Below, in pieces: positions 24,870-34,352 of a DNA stretch of 64,000 nt. The DNA lies in assembly GCF_008704535.1 (NCBI RefSeq), contig NZ_CP023701.1, positions 124,001 through 188,000 on the forward strand. The letters are read 5' to 3'. A model generated the notes under the pieces. That model was given only the letters and a program-made list of their open reading frames with translations. It ran no database searches and had not been told where the DNA came from. How positions within the stretch are numbered: the first letter of the stretch is position 1; the number at the start of each line of letters is the position of its first letter. Origin of the DNA: Streptomyces subrutilus (GTDB lineage: Bacteria > Actinomycetota > Actinomycetes > Streptomycetales > Streptomycetaceae). The translations under genes and the position numbers were made by a program.

Positions 24870-25700
24870 TCAGACGGCGTAGAGGTCGAAGGTGGTGCCC
24901 CGCCGGGGGCCGGCCGGTACGTCGAGGGCGGGGTCGACGGCGAGCATGGCCTGGTGCAGGCGCTGCAGCTGCGGTGAGGGCTCCACGCCCAGGTCCTCGA
25001 CGAGGCGTCCGCGCAGTCGGCGGTAGACGTCCAGGGCCCGGGCCTGGCGGCCGGAGCGGTAGAGCGCGACCATCGCCTGCGCGTGCAGTCCCTCGTGTTG
25101 CGGATGGCGGGCGGTCAGGTCGGTGAGTTCGGCGATCAGTTCGGTGTGGCGTCCCAGGCGCAGGTCGGCGTCGATGCGGCGTTCGACCGTGGCCAGGCGG
25201 CTCTCTTCCAGGCGCATCACCTCGATCTCCAGGACCGGGCCCAGCCGTACGTCGACCAGGGCCGGGCCCTGCCACAGGGCGAGGGCCGCCCGCAGGGAGG
25301 CTGCGGCGCCCGCGTCGTCACCGTGCTCGTGGCGGTCGTGGCCGCTCGCGACGAGGGACTCGTAGGCGTGGACGTCGACCGCCTGGGGCGGTATCCGCAG
25401 CAGGTAGCCGCCGTGCCGGGTGGCCAGGACGTCCTTAGCGCCGGCCGGGCCGCCCGGTGCGGCCGGGCCCATGGCGGTGCCCAGGCGGCGGCGCAGCTGG
25501 AGGATGTACGTCTGCAGGGTCGTCAGCGCGCTCTGGGGCGGTTCGGTGCCCCAGATCTCCTCCATGAGGGTGGGGACCGGCATCACCCGCCCCGGGTAGA
25601 GCGCGAGGAGGGTGAGGATCTGCCGCGGTTTGCGGGCCGTCGGCACGATCGAAGCGCCGTTGACCTCGGCACTCAACGGACCCAGCACCTGAATTTTCAC
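24870..25700 (-). CDS. SARP-family transcriptional activator 2
   Basis: A 276-residue small SARP, very similar along its whole length to SARP 1 at 16103 (for example IQVLGPLSAEVNG, MEEIWG, and HQAMLAVDPAL near the C-terminus). It has the winged-helix plus transcriptional activator domains. The GTG at 25700 is preceded by GGAGGAGACC, the same ribosome site as SARP 1. The duplication probably arose within the cluster; the copies differ most in the 130-160 region of the activation domain. Longer in-frame starts lack a ribosome site. Whether the two recognise the same repeats is unknown. Confidence 0.94.
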   Translation of the reverse strand: MKIQVLGPLSAEVNGASIVPTARKPRQILTLLALYPGRVMPVPTLMEEIWGTEPPQSALTTLQTYILQLRRRLGTAMGPAAPGGPAGAKDVLATRHGGYLLRIPPQAVDVHAYESLVASGHDRHEHGDDAGAAASLRAALALWQGPALVDVRLGPVLEIEVMRLEESRLATVERRIDADLRLGRHTELIAELTDLTARHPQHEGLHAQAMVALYRSGRQARALDVYRRLRGRLVEDLGVEPSPQLQRLHQAMLAVDPALDVPAGPRRGTTFDLYAV

Positions 25701-25788
25701 GGTCTCCTCCGCACGTCGTCGTGTTCCTCTCGTCGTCCGGTCCTCGACCCGGGGCACGGTAGCGGGCTCCGCGGGTGGTCACCGGTTC

Positions 25789-25817
25789 CTCCAGCGCCCT
25801 TCGAGGCCGCCTCCAAC
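25789..25817 (+). promoter_or_regulatory. Three phased heptamers upstream of SARP 2
   Basis: CTCCAGC (25789), TTCGAGG (25800) and CTCCAAC (25811) are 11 bp apart, using the same heptamers as the site at 9859. They are oriented away from SARP 2, so they could serve autoregulation in reverse or mark a lost rightward promoter. Confidence 0.5.
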
Positions 25818-26096
25818 AGGACGTGCACGTAAGGTCGTTCAGTGCCGTCGGCGGAGCGCCCGCACGCTCGCGGGCCTCCCGTTCCGGGCGCGTCGGCCAC
25901 ACCCGGCCGGGCCGGGGCAGGGGGCGGGGCCGCACGGCCGGCGGAGCTGGAACGGGCCCGGCCCGGCCCGGCGGTGGCCGGGGGCGCCGTACGTCCGTGC
26001 GGGCGGAGCGGCCCGGGGCGGGTTCACGGCGGGCCGGCGGGTGCGCCGCCCGTCCGGCGGAACAGCCCACGGCCGAGAACACGACACCAGCACCAG

Positions 26097-26510
26097 CAGC
26101 GGCAGCGGCAGCGGCAGCGGCAGCGGCAGCGGCAGCGCCGACAGAGCCGGCAGGGACGGCGGGGACGACGGTGTGCCGAACACGGGCGTGTCGAGGGGTG
26201 GTTGCCGTCCCGGGGGTCGGCGACCCGTTGGGGGTCACCCCCTCCCGGCCGTGGGTCCTGCCGCCGTCGCCGGGGCCGTACTCCCGGCCGCCGTCGGACC
26301 GAGCGGACCGGGCGGACCGGGCGGACCGGACGGGTCTGGCGGGTCGGACGGGTCTGGCGGACCGGACGGGTCGGACGGGTCTGGCGGGTCGGGCGGGTCT
26401 GGCGGGTCGGACGGGTCTGGCGGGTCGGGCAGGTCGGGCAGGTCGGGCTGGTCGGGCTGGTCGGGCTGGTCGGGCTGGTCGGGCTGGTCGGGCTGGTCGG
26501 GCGGAAAGGT
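26097..26510. repeat. Microsatellite block: GGCAGC hexamers and GGGCTGGTC/GGGTCTGGC units
   Basis: About seven GGCAGC units (26099-26136) are followed by a long array of 9- to 15-bp units of the GGCGGGTCTGGC and CGGGCTGGT type (about 26290-26500). The last six units GGGCTGGTC are perfect. It lies just beyond the 3' end of a frameshifted regulator gene and keeps several frames open artificially. Confidence 0.85.
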
Positions 26511-26566
26511 GGCGGGGGCCGGCGGGTCCAGGGGTGCGGCCCACAGCGGTACCACGTGTACCGGGC

Positions 26567-27320
26567 TCACGGCCCGCTGTAGGCGCCGCGTACCGCCCGC
26601 GCGCCCGCCCCCGCCCCGGGCCGGTGGGGGTGTCGGCGGTGTGGCGGCGGGGCCGGTGGCCGGCGTCGTGGTCCCAGGCGTCGGCGGTGGCCTGGGTGCG
26701 GTACTCCCCCGCCCTGGCCTCCCCGACCAGTGCGGGCAGCAGCAGGGCCCACAGGGCGGCGACCTTCCGCTGGAGTTCCCCGTAGGGCATGCCGGTCCCG
26801 GACAGGACCTCGATCCCGCAGGCCGCGGCCACCACCAGGGCCTGCGCGCTCTCCCAGTCGCGGCCCGCCGCGGGTACCTCGCCGGACTCCCGTGCCATGC
26901 GCAGCAGGGTGGAGACGGCCGAGATCCACGCCCCGTGGAAGTCGACGACCGCCGGGCGGGTTCCGCCCGGCCCGCGGGGGCGGCGCCGCATTCCTTGGTG
27001 ATCCTGAAGCTCGCCGCGACCGCCGGGTCCTCGTGCAGGGTCCACGCGAGCCAGTGCGTGGTGTCGATCAGGGCCTGCAACGGGGGGACGCCGGCCTCGC
27101 GCAGGGCGCGGACCGAGTCGTGGAGCAGGGCGCAGCCGCGCTGTTGGACGGCCTCGGCGAGTTCGTCCTTGGAGGCGAAGTGGAAGTACAGCGCCCCCTT
27201 CGTCACTCCGGCCGCGCTCGCGATGTCGCCGAGCGTGGCGTTGGCGTATCCGTTCTGGTGGAACATCTCGGCCCCGGCATAGACCAGCCGCCTTCGGGTC
27301 CGTTCCGACCTCTCCTGCAC
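26567..27320 (-). pseudogene. Frameshifted GBL-receptor-like TetR regulator
   Basis: The first part, from GTG 27320, reads as a TetR HTH: RTRRRLVYAGAEMFHQNGYA, then GVTKGALYFHFASKDELAEAV, and a GBL-receptor-like ligand domain up to RITKECGAAP. The expected continuation (VVDFHGAWISAVSTLLRMA, then ESAQALVVAAACGIEVLSG and KVAALWALLLPALV) is in another frame, so one frameshift lies between about 26945 and 26990, in a GGGCGGAACCCGCC-like region. No stop follows in that frame, so the 3' end is also uncertain and is placed at the nearest stop in any minus-strand frame. It is either a decayed receptor gene or a sequencing error; the intact receptor is at 33496. Confidence 0.7.
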
Positions 27321-27742
27321 CGAGCCGTCTCCTCTCACCGCCGACACCGCCCCTGACGGGCGTCCACGGGTGTCCGCGGGCGTCTGCCGCTTCTGCGGGC
27401 GGGCCTTCACCTGTGCCCCGCCCGGCATCCCACTCCTGACCCGGATCCGGCCCCGTACGGCCGTTGCCGTATGGGGGCCGGCCCGGTACGAACCGCACCG
27501 CACGGCCCCTCGCCCCCACCCCGGGCCCCGGCCCGAACCCGGACCCGGGCCCCGGGTGGTCCTGGACCCGGGCGGCCCCGGGCCCGGTAGGGGGTGGGGA
27601 CCGTGAACCTCACACGGGCCGCGACCCCGCGCGGACCGCGACTTCCCCCGGACCGCGACTTCCCCCGGACTGCACCCCATACGGGTCGCGACCTCGTGCG
27701 GAGCGGCCCCCGGTTGGGGGCCGGTGTCCGGCGGAGGGGGGC

Positions 27743-28627
27743 TCAGACCCGTACGAGTCGTTCTCCGCCGGGTTCCGCGCCCGTCTCGGCCGGGTTCTCG
27801 GGGCCGGCCATGAGGATCGAGCGCTGCAGGCGGCGCAGGGCCGCGGAGGGTTCGAGTCCCAGTTCGCGCACGAGGGTCTGGCGCAGCCGCTGGTAGACGT
27901 CCAGGGCCTCGCCGCGGCGGCCCGAGCGGTGCAGGGCGAGCATGAACTGCCCGTGCAGGTTCTCGTGGGTGCGGTAGCGGGTGGCCAGGACGGTGAGTTC
28001 GGCGAGGAGTTCGCGGTGGCGGCCCAGGCGCAGGTCGGCCTCGATCCGCTGGTCGAGGGCGCACAGGCGCGTCTCCTCCAGCCGGCGGGTCTCCATGTCG
28101 AGCTGGACGCCGCCGTGTACGTCGGCGAACGCGGGCCCGGACCACAGGGCCAGTGCCTCGCGGAGCAGTCGGGCCGCTCCGGCGAAGTCCCCGGCGTCCA
28201 TGGCCCGGTAGCCGGTCCCGGCGAGCCGGTCGAACTCCCTGACGTCCAGGGTGCCGCCGCCGCTGCTGAGCAGGTAGCCGCCGGGCAGTGTCACCAGGAC
28301 GTCCTTCGCGGTCCGCACCGCGGCTCCCCCTCCCGGAGCCGGGTACGCGGCGGCCGGGTCGGCCGCCGGTGCCTGTCCGGGTCTCGCGCCCTGTTCGAGG
28401 GCGGTCGCGATGAGGGCGCGTAACTGCAGGACGTAGGTCTGCAGTGTGGTGCGCGCGCTGCGCGGCGGTTCTCCCGCCCACAGCTCCTCGATCAGTGCCG
28501 ACACGGGCACCACCTGATCGGCATGGAGGGCCAGGAGGGCCAGGACCTGCCGGGGCTTGGGGGCGGTCGGTGTGATGGAGATCCCGTTCTCCCGCACGGC
28601 CAACGCGCCCAGTACATCGATGTCCAC
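27743..28627 (-). CDS. SARP-family transcriptional activator 3
   Basis: A 294-residue SARP with winged helix (IDVLGALAVRENG to LQTYVLQLRAL) and activator domain (RLLREALALWSGPAFADV, then LDVYQRLRQTLVRELGLEP). It is more distant from SARPs 1 and 2 and has a 25-residue Ala/Pro/Gly insertion near residue 95. The GTG at 28627 follows AGGGGAG at good spacing. Its promoter region carries a 48-bp inverted pair of GBL-receptor-like operators, so it is the best candidate for the gene through which the butyrolactone system switches on the cluster, as in the TylS, JadR1 and Aur1P circuits. That hierarchy is inferred. Confidence 0.92.
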   Translation of the reverse strand: MDIDVLGALAVRENGISITPTAPKPRQVLALLALHADQVVPVSALIEELWAGEPPRSARTTLQTYVLQLRALIATALEQGARPGQAPAADPAAAYPAPGGGAAVRTAKDVLVTLPGGYLLSSGGGTLDVREFDRLAGTGYRAMDAGDFAGAARLLREALALWSGPAFADVHGGVQLDMETRRLEETRLCALDQRIEADLRLGRHRELLAELTVLATRYRTHENLHGQFMLALHRSGRRGEALDVYQRLRQTLVRELGLEPSAALRRLQRSILMAGPENPAETGAEPGGERLVRV

Positions 28628-28668
28628 GCCGTACTCCCCTGTCCTTGGATGAGTCGCAACGCCAGTAG

Positions 28669-28716
28669 AAAACAGGACCGACGGTTTGTCAATATCAAAC
28701 CGGTCGTGCTGTTTTA
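28669..28716. promoter_or_regulatory. Double autoregulatory-element-like operator upstream of SARP 3
   Basis: AAAACAG-GACCGACGGTTTG (28669-28688) and CAAACCGGTCGTGCTGTTTT (28696-28715) are imperfect inverted copies, 16 of 20 positions matching, and each contains the ACCGAC/GGTTTG-type core of GBL-receptor (ARE) sites. This AT-rich island stands out in GC-rich DNA. Confidence 0.7.
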
Positions 28717-28749
28717 CGGACCAGCGGGACCCGACCATGACTCAAGTAC

Positions 28750-30652
28750 CGGCTCTGAACTGCCAGTTCACAACGATCAACCAGGCCGGGCGGTAGGCTC
28801 CCACCCCTCGACGGCCCCTCGACCCGCGCCCTGCGACCGGCTCCGAACCCACTGGAAAGAGACCGCACAGTCTCCTCTGCGACGTCATCCCCGGCCCTCA
28901 CACCACCCCGGGGCCGCACCCCCACCAGCGCAGCCACCCGCCCGGCCCGGCCCGCACGGCCAGCCCGGCCCGCACGGTCCGGTCCGCACGGCACGCCTGG
29001 TACGGCACGCCTGGTACGGCGCGCCCGGCCCGCACGGTCCGGTCCGCCCCGGGCACCCCCGTCCCTCCGCCCGGCCACCGGCCACCGGCCACCGGCCACC
29101 GGCCGCAGCAGGCAGCCCGGCCCGCACGCGCCCGTCCCGGGGGGCCACGGCCCGGCTCACGACCCCACCCGCCGGAAGACCCCGCACCCCCGCACTCCGC
29201 GCCCCCGGCCGCCCGTACGTGCGGCGGCAGGACCACCGGGCCCGCGGCAGGGGCAGGGGGCAGGGGGGCACGGGCGGGCCGGAGCCGGCCGGGCGCACCC
29301 AGGCCGCAACGGCGCCACCGCGGACGGGAGAACACGTGCCCGGAGGGGCTTGCAGGCCCGACACCCCCCGCTCCGCTCCCGGCGCCGAAAGCCCCGGGCC
29401 CGTCCGTCGACCGCCCGCCCGGCACAACCCCCACGCACCCGGCGCCTCCCACCACCCCGGTGTCCCGGTGTCCCGGTGTCCCGGTGTCCCGGTGTCCCGC
29501 CGCGAACGGCCGGCCACCCGGCATCCCCGCGGGCCCGACCGGTGGACGGGCCGGTGCGCGTCTGCGGCCGGGGCCGCGTTCGCGGTACCGGGGTGTTCCG
29601 GCGCCGGCGGATACCGCGTGACACGGCGCGCGGACGGCGCGAGCCCCTCGCCCGGTCCCACGACGACCGGCCGCCGGCCCCGACAACAGACCCCGGGCCG
29701 GTCCGAGACGACCGGCGGCCCCGCCACCACCGCGCCCGGCCCGGAACCCGACGGCCCACCCCGATCGCCCCGCCGACCCGCACCCGTTCACTCCCCCACC
29801 ATGGAACCCGCCCGGGCAGGCCCGCAGCCCCCGCCGCCCGGGACGCACCGCCGTACGGAACGCGCCCCGGGAGCGAAGAGCCCTTACGGGACCACTCCGC
29901 CGGCCCACGACTCCCCCACGGGAAAAAGGGGCGCCCACCCCCCTGCGGCACATCGCCTCACGCCTTCCCCCTCACCCGGCGCGACCCCGGCAGGCCGCCA
30001 CCCACCCAGGCCACGCCCGAAACGGAACACGCCGACCTCACCCAGCCCTGCCCGACCTCCAGGCCCACACCCCGCCCCGGCCCTGCCCACGACCACGACT
30101 GCCGGCTGCGGCCACACGTGCCGGGGGGCCCGCCCAGGCCCCGTCGGCAGACGCAGGCAGCCACCGGCCCCGGCGGCGCGCCGCGTCCCCGCCCGGACAG
30201 GCCGCACAGACCGTACCCGCACCGCCCGCCCGCGGACCCGCGCCCCGAGGCCCCCGAAGCAGACGTCCGAACATCGGCACACCACCGCGACAGCCACCGA
30301 CACCGGACCCGCCCGACCCGGCCCCTCCCCCGACCACCACCAGGAAAGACAGCCCGCACCAGAACGCTCCCACCCCCGGCACCTCTGCCCCCCACGCCCC
30401 ACGCCCCACGCCCCAAGGGCGCACCTGCGCGCCCTGCCCGGTCCCGGCGCGGGAGAGTCCACGGCAAGGCCGCGGGCGACGGACGGCGGGCGGCAGGCGG
30501 CGGGCGGCGGATGCGCAAGTGCCGCCCGCCGTGGACATGCCCGCAGTCCCCGGCACGGGGGGCGATTGCCGGTGGCACGTCCGACTGCCGCCACCGTGTG
30601 CAGGCGGCCATGGGCGGCTGTGCGCGTCACCGCGTTCCCTGGTGTGGGGCCG
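28750..30652. other. Long gene-free spacer with short tandem repeats
   Basis: No gene supported in about 1.9 kb. Frames are open in all directions because of extreme GC content, with Pro/Arg/Gly-rich translations and no ribosome sites. Small arrays are visible: GGCCACC units at about 29072-29103 and five GGTGTCCC units at about 29458-29500. Confidence 0.55.
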
Positions 30653-31174
30653 TCACCGCCGGGTGAGGTCGCGGCCGGGGTCCACGGTCCAGTGGTTGGT
30701 CCGCAGGACCCGGTCCGCGAAGGTCACCGGGCACTTACCGACGAAGCGGAAGCCGAGGGAGCGGCAGATGGCGTTCGAGGGGCCGTTGCCGGTCGCCGGG
30801 AACGCGTGCACCACACCCCAACGGCCGTCGTCCCGGGCCTGTTCGAGCAGAGTGCGAACGGCAAGGCCGCCCAGTCCTCGTCCCTGGAACTCGGGCAGGA
30901 CCATCCATCCGATCTCCGTCACGGCCCCGCCGCCGCCCCCGTCATCGTGGGACCACAAGGTCACGGTTCCCGCCACGACGTCAGGCGCCGCAGCATCGGG
31001 GACGATCATCTTGATCCAGTCGACGTCGGCCGCCGCCCTCCGGACGTCCCGCCGGACCTTGTCGTCGATGCCTTCGCGTGGCAGCGGTCCGCCGAGGTCG
31101 CCCATCATGACCGGATCGCACCGCATCCTGACGTAGGCGTCGACGTCGTCGCCCCTGACATCACGCAACCGCAC
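30653..31174 (-). CDS. GNAT-family N-acetyltransferase
   Basis: A 173-residue GNAT acetyltransferase. It begins VRLRDVRGDDVDAYVRM and has the acetyl-CoA-binding segment EIGWMVLPEFQGRGLGGLAVRTLLEQA and the terminal GNGPSNAICRSLGF. It would acetylate a small molecule or protein amine; the substrate cannot be told. The GTG at 31174 is preceded by GAGGGGGAGCC at ideal spacing, which decides the start over longer in-frame alternatives. It stands alone between two spacers, and its codon pattern is that of an ordinary chromosomal gene, so it may not belong to the cluster. Confidence 0.88.
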   Translation of the reverse strand: MRLRDVRGDDVDAYVRMRCDPVMMGDLGGPLPREGIDDKVRRDVRRAAADVDWIKMIVPDAAAPDVVAGTVTLWSHDDGGGGGAVTEIGWMVLPEFQGRGLGGLAVRTLLEQARDDGRWGVVHAFPATGNGPSNAICRSLGFRFVGKCPVTFADRVLRTNHWTVDPGRDLTRR

Positions 31175-32044
31175 CGGCTCCCCCTCAAATCCCCGGACCG
31201 CCGAATGATCCGCCACGACACCCACCGGCGGCAACACACCCCATCCCGTCCCGGCGCCCCGTCCACCCACACCACCCCTCGCCCGGCCCGGCCCGACTCC
31301 GGGCCTCCGCAGGTACCCCACGCACCCCGGCCGGCCACCTCACCCGCCCTCCGACCCACAGCCGCACCACAGCCGCACCACACCCCGACACCGGCACCGG
31401 CACCGGGCCCACGGGCACCGACACCGCTCCCCCGCAACCGGCCGGACACGCCCCGGCGCCCCCGCGCCCGGGGAATCCGGACACCACGGCGAGCACCGTC
31501 CCGCCCGCCACACCCGCCCGCGGCGCGACCCCCACCCGCGCGCCAACGACCGCCGGGCACCGGTGGACGAGGCACGACAACCAGCGCCCGAGAGCAGCCT
31601 CCGAGCGGCACCACCCCCACCGACACACCCCCGGCCACGGCCACGGCACCCAACCGCACAAGGGCAAGACAGAACAGGGCAGGTGGCACACGGCCCGCCG
31701 CACACCACCGCCAACGACTCCCGCTCCCCGCCCCAGACCCCGCGCGAGACGCCAGCAGGACGCCCGGCACCAGGAGCGAAAGGCAACGCACCCACCCGAC
31801 CGCAGAAGACAGCCGGCACGGGGCCCGGCCGGACCCCCGATGCCCCGTCAACAACCCCACGGCACCCCCTACGGCGCGGACGACTCAGGCACCCCCGCCT
31901 CCCCGGCCGACCAAGGAAGCCCCGACGGCACGGACGCCCCCGTGAGCACCCGCCAGGCCGCCCGCTCCGGCCCGCCCGACGAGGCCGGCGGGGCCGACAG
32001 GGACGAAGGCATCCGAACGCCCGGCACTCCGCGAACCCCAGGAG
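31175..32044. other. Gene-free spacer
   Basis: No gene recognised in about 870 bases. The plus strand is rich in ACC and CCC triplets and gives low-complexity Pro/Thr/Arg frames only. Confidence 0.45.
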
Positions 32045-33055
32045 CTACGGGTTCGGAGAATCCGGGGACTCCGGGGACTCCGGGGACTCCGGGGACTCCG
32101 GGGACTCCGGGGACTCCGGGGACTGCGGGGACTGCGCAGCCCTCGCGGGCGCGGCGGCCGTCGAGGACCCCCCAGTCGTCGACGAACCGTCGGTCGTCGG
32201 GGAACTGGCGGCCGTCGTCGAACCGACGGTCGTCGCAGACCCCTCAGTCATCGGGGAATCAGCGGGCATCGGGGAATCGGCAGCCGTCGGCGAACCGGCG
32301 GTCGTCGAAGGCCCGGCCGCCGTCGAGGGCCCGGCCGCCGTCGAGGGCCCGGCCGCCGTCGAGGGCCCGGCGGTGGTCGGGGGCCGTGATCCCTGGGGCA
32401 GCAGGTCGTCCAGGATGCCGGCCGCCGCGAGGCAGGGCAGGGTCAGCGACCAGAACCGGGTGAGGGCGTTCGGGGCGATCAACTCCCGCTCCCGGGACCC
32501 CAGAACCTCCAGCCCCACCGTCCACGCCACCACCGCACGCGCCGCGTCCCGCGGCGCGACCCCCTCGGCCAGCGTCCCCTCCCGCGCGGCGGCCCGTACC
32601 GCCTCCTCGACCCACCGCGCCCACTGCCGGCGCAGGTCCACCCCGCTCGCCCGCGAGGCATCCGCGCACAGCCCGTACCCGGCCCGCACCACCACATCCC
32701 CGGCCAGCAACGCCATCAACGCGTGCGTCGCGTCCACCAACACCTGCAACGCCCCGCCACCCGGCCCCCGCCCCGCCGCCCCCGACGCGTCCCGCTCCCC
32801 CACCGGCCGTCCACGCGAGGAAGCCCGGAAACCGGCGGCCGTGACCTGCCGCAGGGCACCGGCCGCACGTTCCTCGACCGCCTCCGCCAACGCCGTCTTG
32901 CTCTCGAAATGAAAATGCAGACCGCCCGCGCTCACCCCGGCCCGACGGCTGATCACCGCGATCGACGCCGTCACGAACCCCTGCTCGGCGAACACCTCCG
33001 CGGCCGCACGCACCAGCGATTCCCGAGTGCGGGCCGCACGCTCCTGCTTGACCAT
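32045..33055 (-). CDS. TetR regulator of the GBL (pseudo-)receptor type with repetitive C-terminal tail
   Basis: A 336-residue protein. Residues 1-205 are a GBL-receptor-like TetR protein: HTH segment VFAEQGFVTASIAVISRRAGVSAGGLHFHF, then a ligand domain ending LTRFWSLTLPCLAAAGIL. Such proteins are usually 215-230 residues long; here about 125 more follow as Ser/Thr/Pro/Ala repeats (AGPSTA, then PESPES units) encoded by 18-bp and 9-bp DNA repeats. The native stop seems to have been lost into repeat DNA. The ATG at 33055 lies just inside a GBL-type palindrome, suggesting autoregulation or control by the receptor at 33496. It may respond to the antibiotic or its intermediates, as pseudo-receptors do. 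Confidence 0.85.
   Translation of the reverse strand: MVKQERAARTRESLVRAAAEVFAEQGFVTASIAVISRRAGVSAGGLHFHFESKTALAEAVEERAAGALRQVTAAGFRASSRGRPVGERDASGAAGRGPGGGALQVLVDATHALMALLAGDVVVRAGYGLCADASRASGVDLRRQWARWVEEAVRAAAREGTLAEGVAPRDAARAVVAWTVGLEVLGSRERELIAPNALTRFWSLTLPCLAAAGILDDLLPQGSRPPTTAGPSTAAGPSTAAGPSTAAGPSTTAGSPTAADSPMPADSPMTEGSATTVGSTTAASSPTTDGSSTTGGSSTAAAPARAAQSPQSPESPESPESPESPESPESPDSPNP
32061..32375. repeat. 9-bp GGGGACTCC and 18-bp GGCCGCCGTCGAGGGCCC arrays
   Basis: About eight GGGGACTCC units occupy 32064-32135 and about three 18-bp units occupy 32313-32370. Both are in frame with, and encode, the tail of the TetR protein on the minus strand. Lengths that are multiples of three keep the tail open. 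Confidence 0.85.
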
Positions 33056-33068
33056 GGAAATGTCTCCA

Positions 33069-33088
33069 CAAACCGCCAACGCGGTTTG
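33069..33088. promoter_or_regulatory. Perfect GBL-receptor-type palindrome before the TetR gene
   Basis: CAAACCGC (33069-33076) and GCGGTTTG (33081-33088) flank a 4-bp centre. It lies 14 bp upstream of the ATG, where binding would block transcription or initiation. Bases 33089-33495 beyond it show no gene. Confidence 0.72.
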
Positions 33089-33495
33089 CCTCAGGGGGTA
33101 AAAGATCTTCGCGTCACAGTCGGCCGCCCCACCGGAGCCACACTCGCATCCCACTGGAGCGCCCCCCGGCCACCCCCGCAACCACCACACCCGCCCCACC
33201 ACCCACACCCGCCCCACACACCGGACACCAGGGACCGGGCACCAGGCGCCGGGCACCGCGCCACCGGCACGGGCCTCGGCCGCCGACAGCCCCACCGGGC
33301 CCCCAACCCGCGCCACAGGCCCGCCGCCACGGCAGCCAGCCCCCGCCCACGGCCCACCCGGCCCCGACCCGGAGACCTCCCCGAACCCAAGCCCCGGACC
33401 CGGCCCACGGAGCCGCACACGCCAGGGCTCGCCCCCGCCCGGGGGCTCGCGCGCCGGCCGGGCCTGCCGCGCCCCCACCCGGCACCCCCCTTTTT

Positions 33496-34170
33496 TCAGG
33501 AGAACGCCGGGTCCGCCTCGCGCACCGGGCCCCGACCCGACTCCAGTTCCGCGGCCACCCGCTGCCCGCGGTCCGGCGCCATGTCCAGCCGGGCCAGCAT
33601 CGCCGGCGTCGCGATGCTCGGACAGATGTGCTGGTAGACCGCGGCCACCCGCTCCTCGACGTCCGTACGGTCGTTCAACGCCTGCGAGTAGATCTGCGCA
33701 CCCGTCCAGCAGGCCGACAGGATCCAGGCCGTCTCCGCCGGATCCACATGAACCAGCAGCTCACCCTGCTCCTTCGCCCGCACCAGCAAGGTCCGCGTGA
33801 ACTCGATCCACCCCGGCACCGAACCCCCGCCGAAGATCTCCCGCATCCCCGGCCCCAACGACAGCCGCGCCCCCGCGCTCAACATCGGCTCCCGCTTCAT
33901 CCGGTACGCCAACAGCATCGCCACGTCCACGAGCTCCTGCAGCTTGCTCTCCCGCTGCGGCACCCCGCCCTCACCGAACTGCTCGTCCAGCACCCCCTGC
34001 GCCAACTCCTGCTTCGACGCGAAATGGAAGTACAACGCCCCCTTGGTGACCCCCGCCCGGGAGAGGATGTCGGCGATGGTGGCCGCGTCATAGCCCCGCT
34101 CGTCGAAGACCGCCGCAGCCGCCTCCAAGATCACGCGACGCGTACGTACCGCACGCTCCTGCCGTGCCAC
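33496..34170 (-). CDS. Gamma-butyrolactone receptor (ArpA-like TetR regulator)
   Basis: A 224-residue TetR-family protein with the ArpA/ScbR pattern: VRTRRVILEAAAAVFDERGYDAATIADILSRAG in the HTH, GVTKGALYFHFASKQELAQ, then a ligand-binding domain with the conserved tryptophan region (ETAWILSACWTGAQIYSQAL). The length is normal and no key region is missing, unlike the other two family members here. The GTG at 34170 is preceded by GGAGGCACC; the longer in-frame ATG passes through the operator and is rejected. It should repress target genes until a butyrolactone or butenolide binds. It is divergent in function from the AfsA gene 2.6 kb away. Confidence 0.9.
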   Translation of the reverse strand: MARQERAVRTRRVILEAAAAVFDERGYDAATIADILSRAGVTKGALYFHFASKQELAQGVLDEQFGEGGVPQRESKLQELVDVAMLLAYRMKREPMLSAGARLSLGPGMREIFGGGSVPGWIEFTRTLLVRAKEQGELLVHVDPAETAWILSACWTGAQIYSQALNDRTDVEERVAAVYQHICPSIATPAMLARLDMAPDRGQRVAAELESGRGPVREADPAFS

Positions 34171-34234
34171 GGTGCCTCCGTTGTCCAAGGGCCACTCCGG
34201 CCGGACCCGCATACACGAATCCACCACCCTCAGT

Positions 34235-34260
34235 AAAACCAACCAGAAGGTCCGTATTTT
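34235..34260. promoter_or_regulatory. GBL-receptor-like operator upstream of the receptor gene
   Basis: AAAACCAACC-AGAA-GGTCCGTATTTT is an imperfect palindrome (AAAA, ACC, GGT and TTTT symmetrical) of the ARE type, about 65 bp upstream of the GTG. Together with similar sites at 28669 and 36714 it shares the GGTCCGTAT/GTCCGTAT half. Confidence 0.62.
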
Positions 34261-34352
34261 ATCAAGCGGGCACACCCCGCCCCGCCCTCACACACCCCCA
34301 ACCCACCACCCCCAACCCACCCTCCCCACAACCCCCTTCACCCCCACCCGCC

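Noticed and set aside
26097..26510. Possible CRISPR array or coding repeat
   Set aside because: Units of 6 to 15 bp without unique spacers are simple tandem repeats.
28523..31945. A very long open frame (over 1,100 codons) on the plus strand
   Set aside because: Pro/Arg/Thr low-complexity translation without a ribosome site; it overlaps the SARP 3 and GNAT genes antisense and is a GC artefact.
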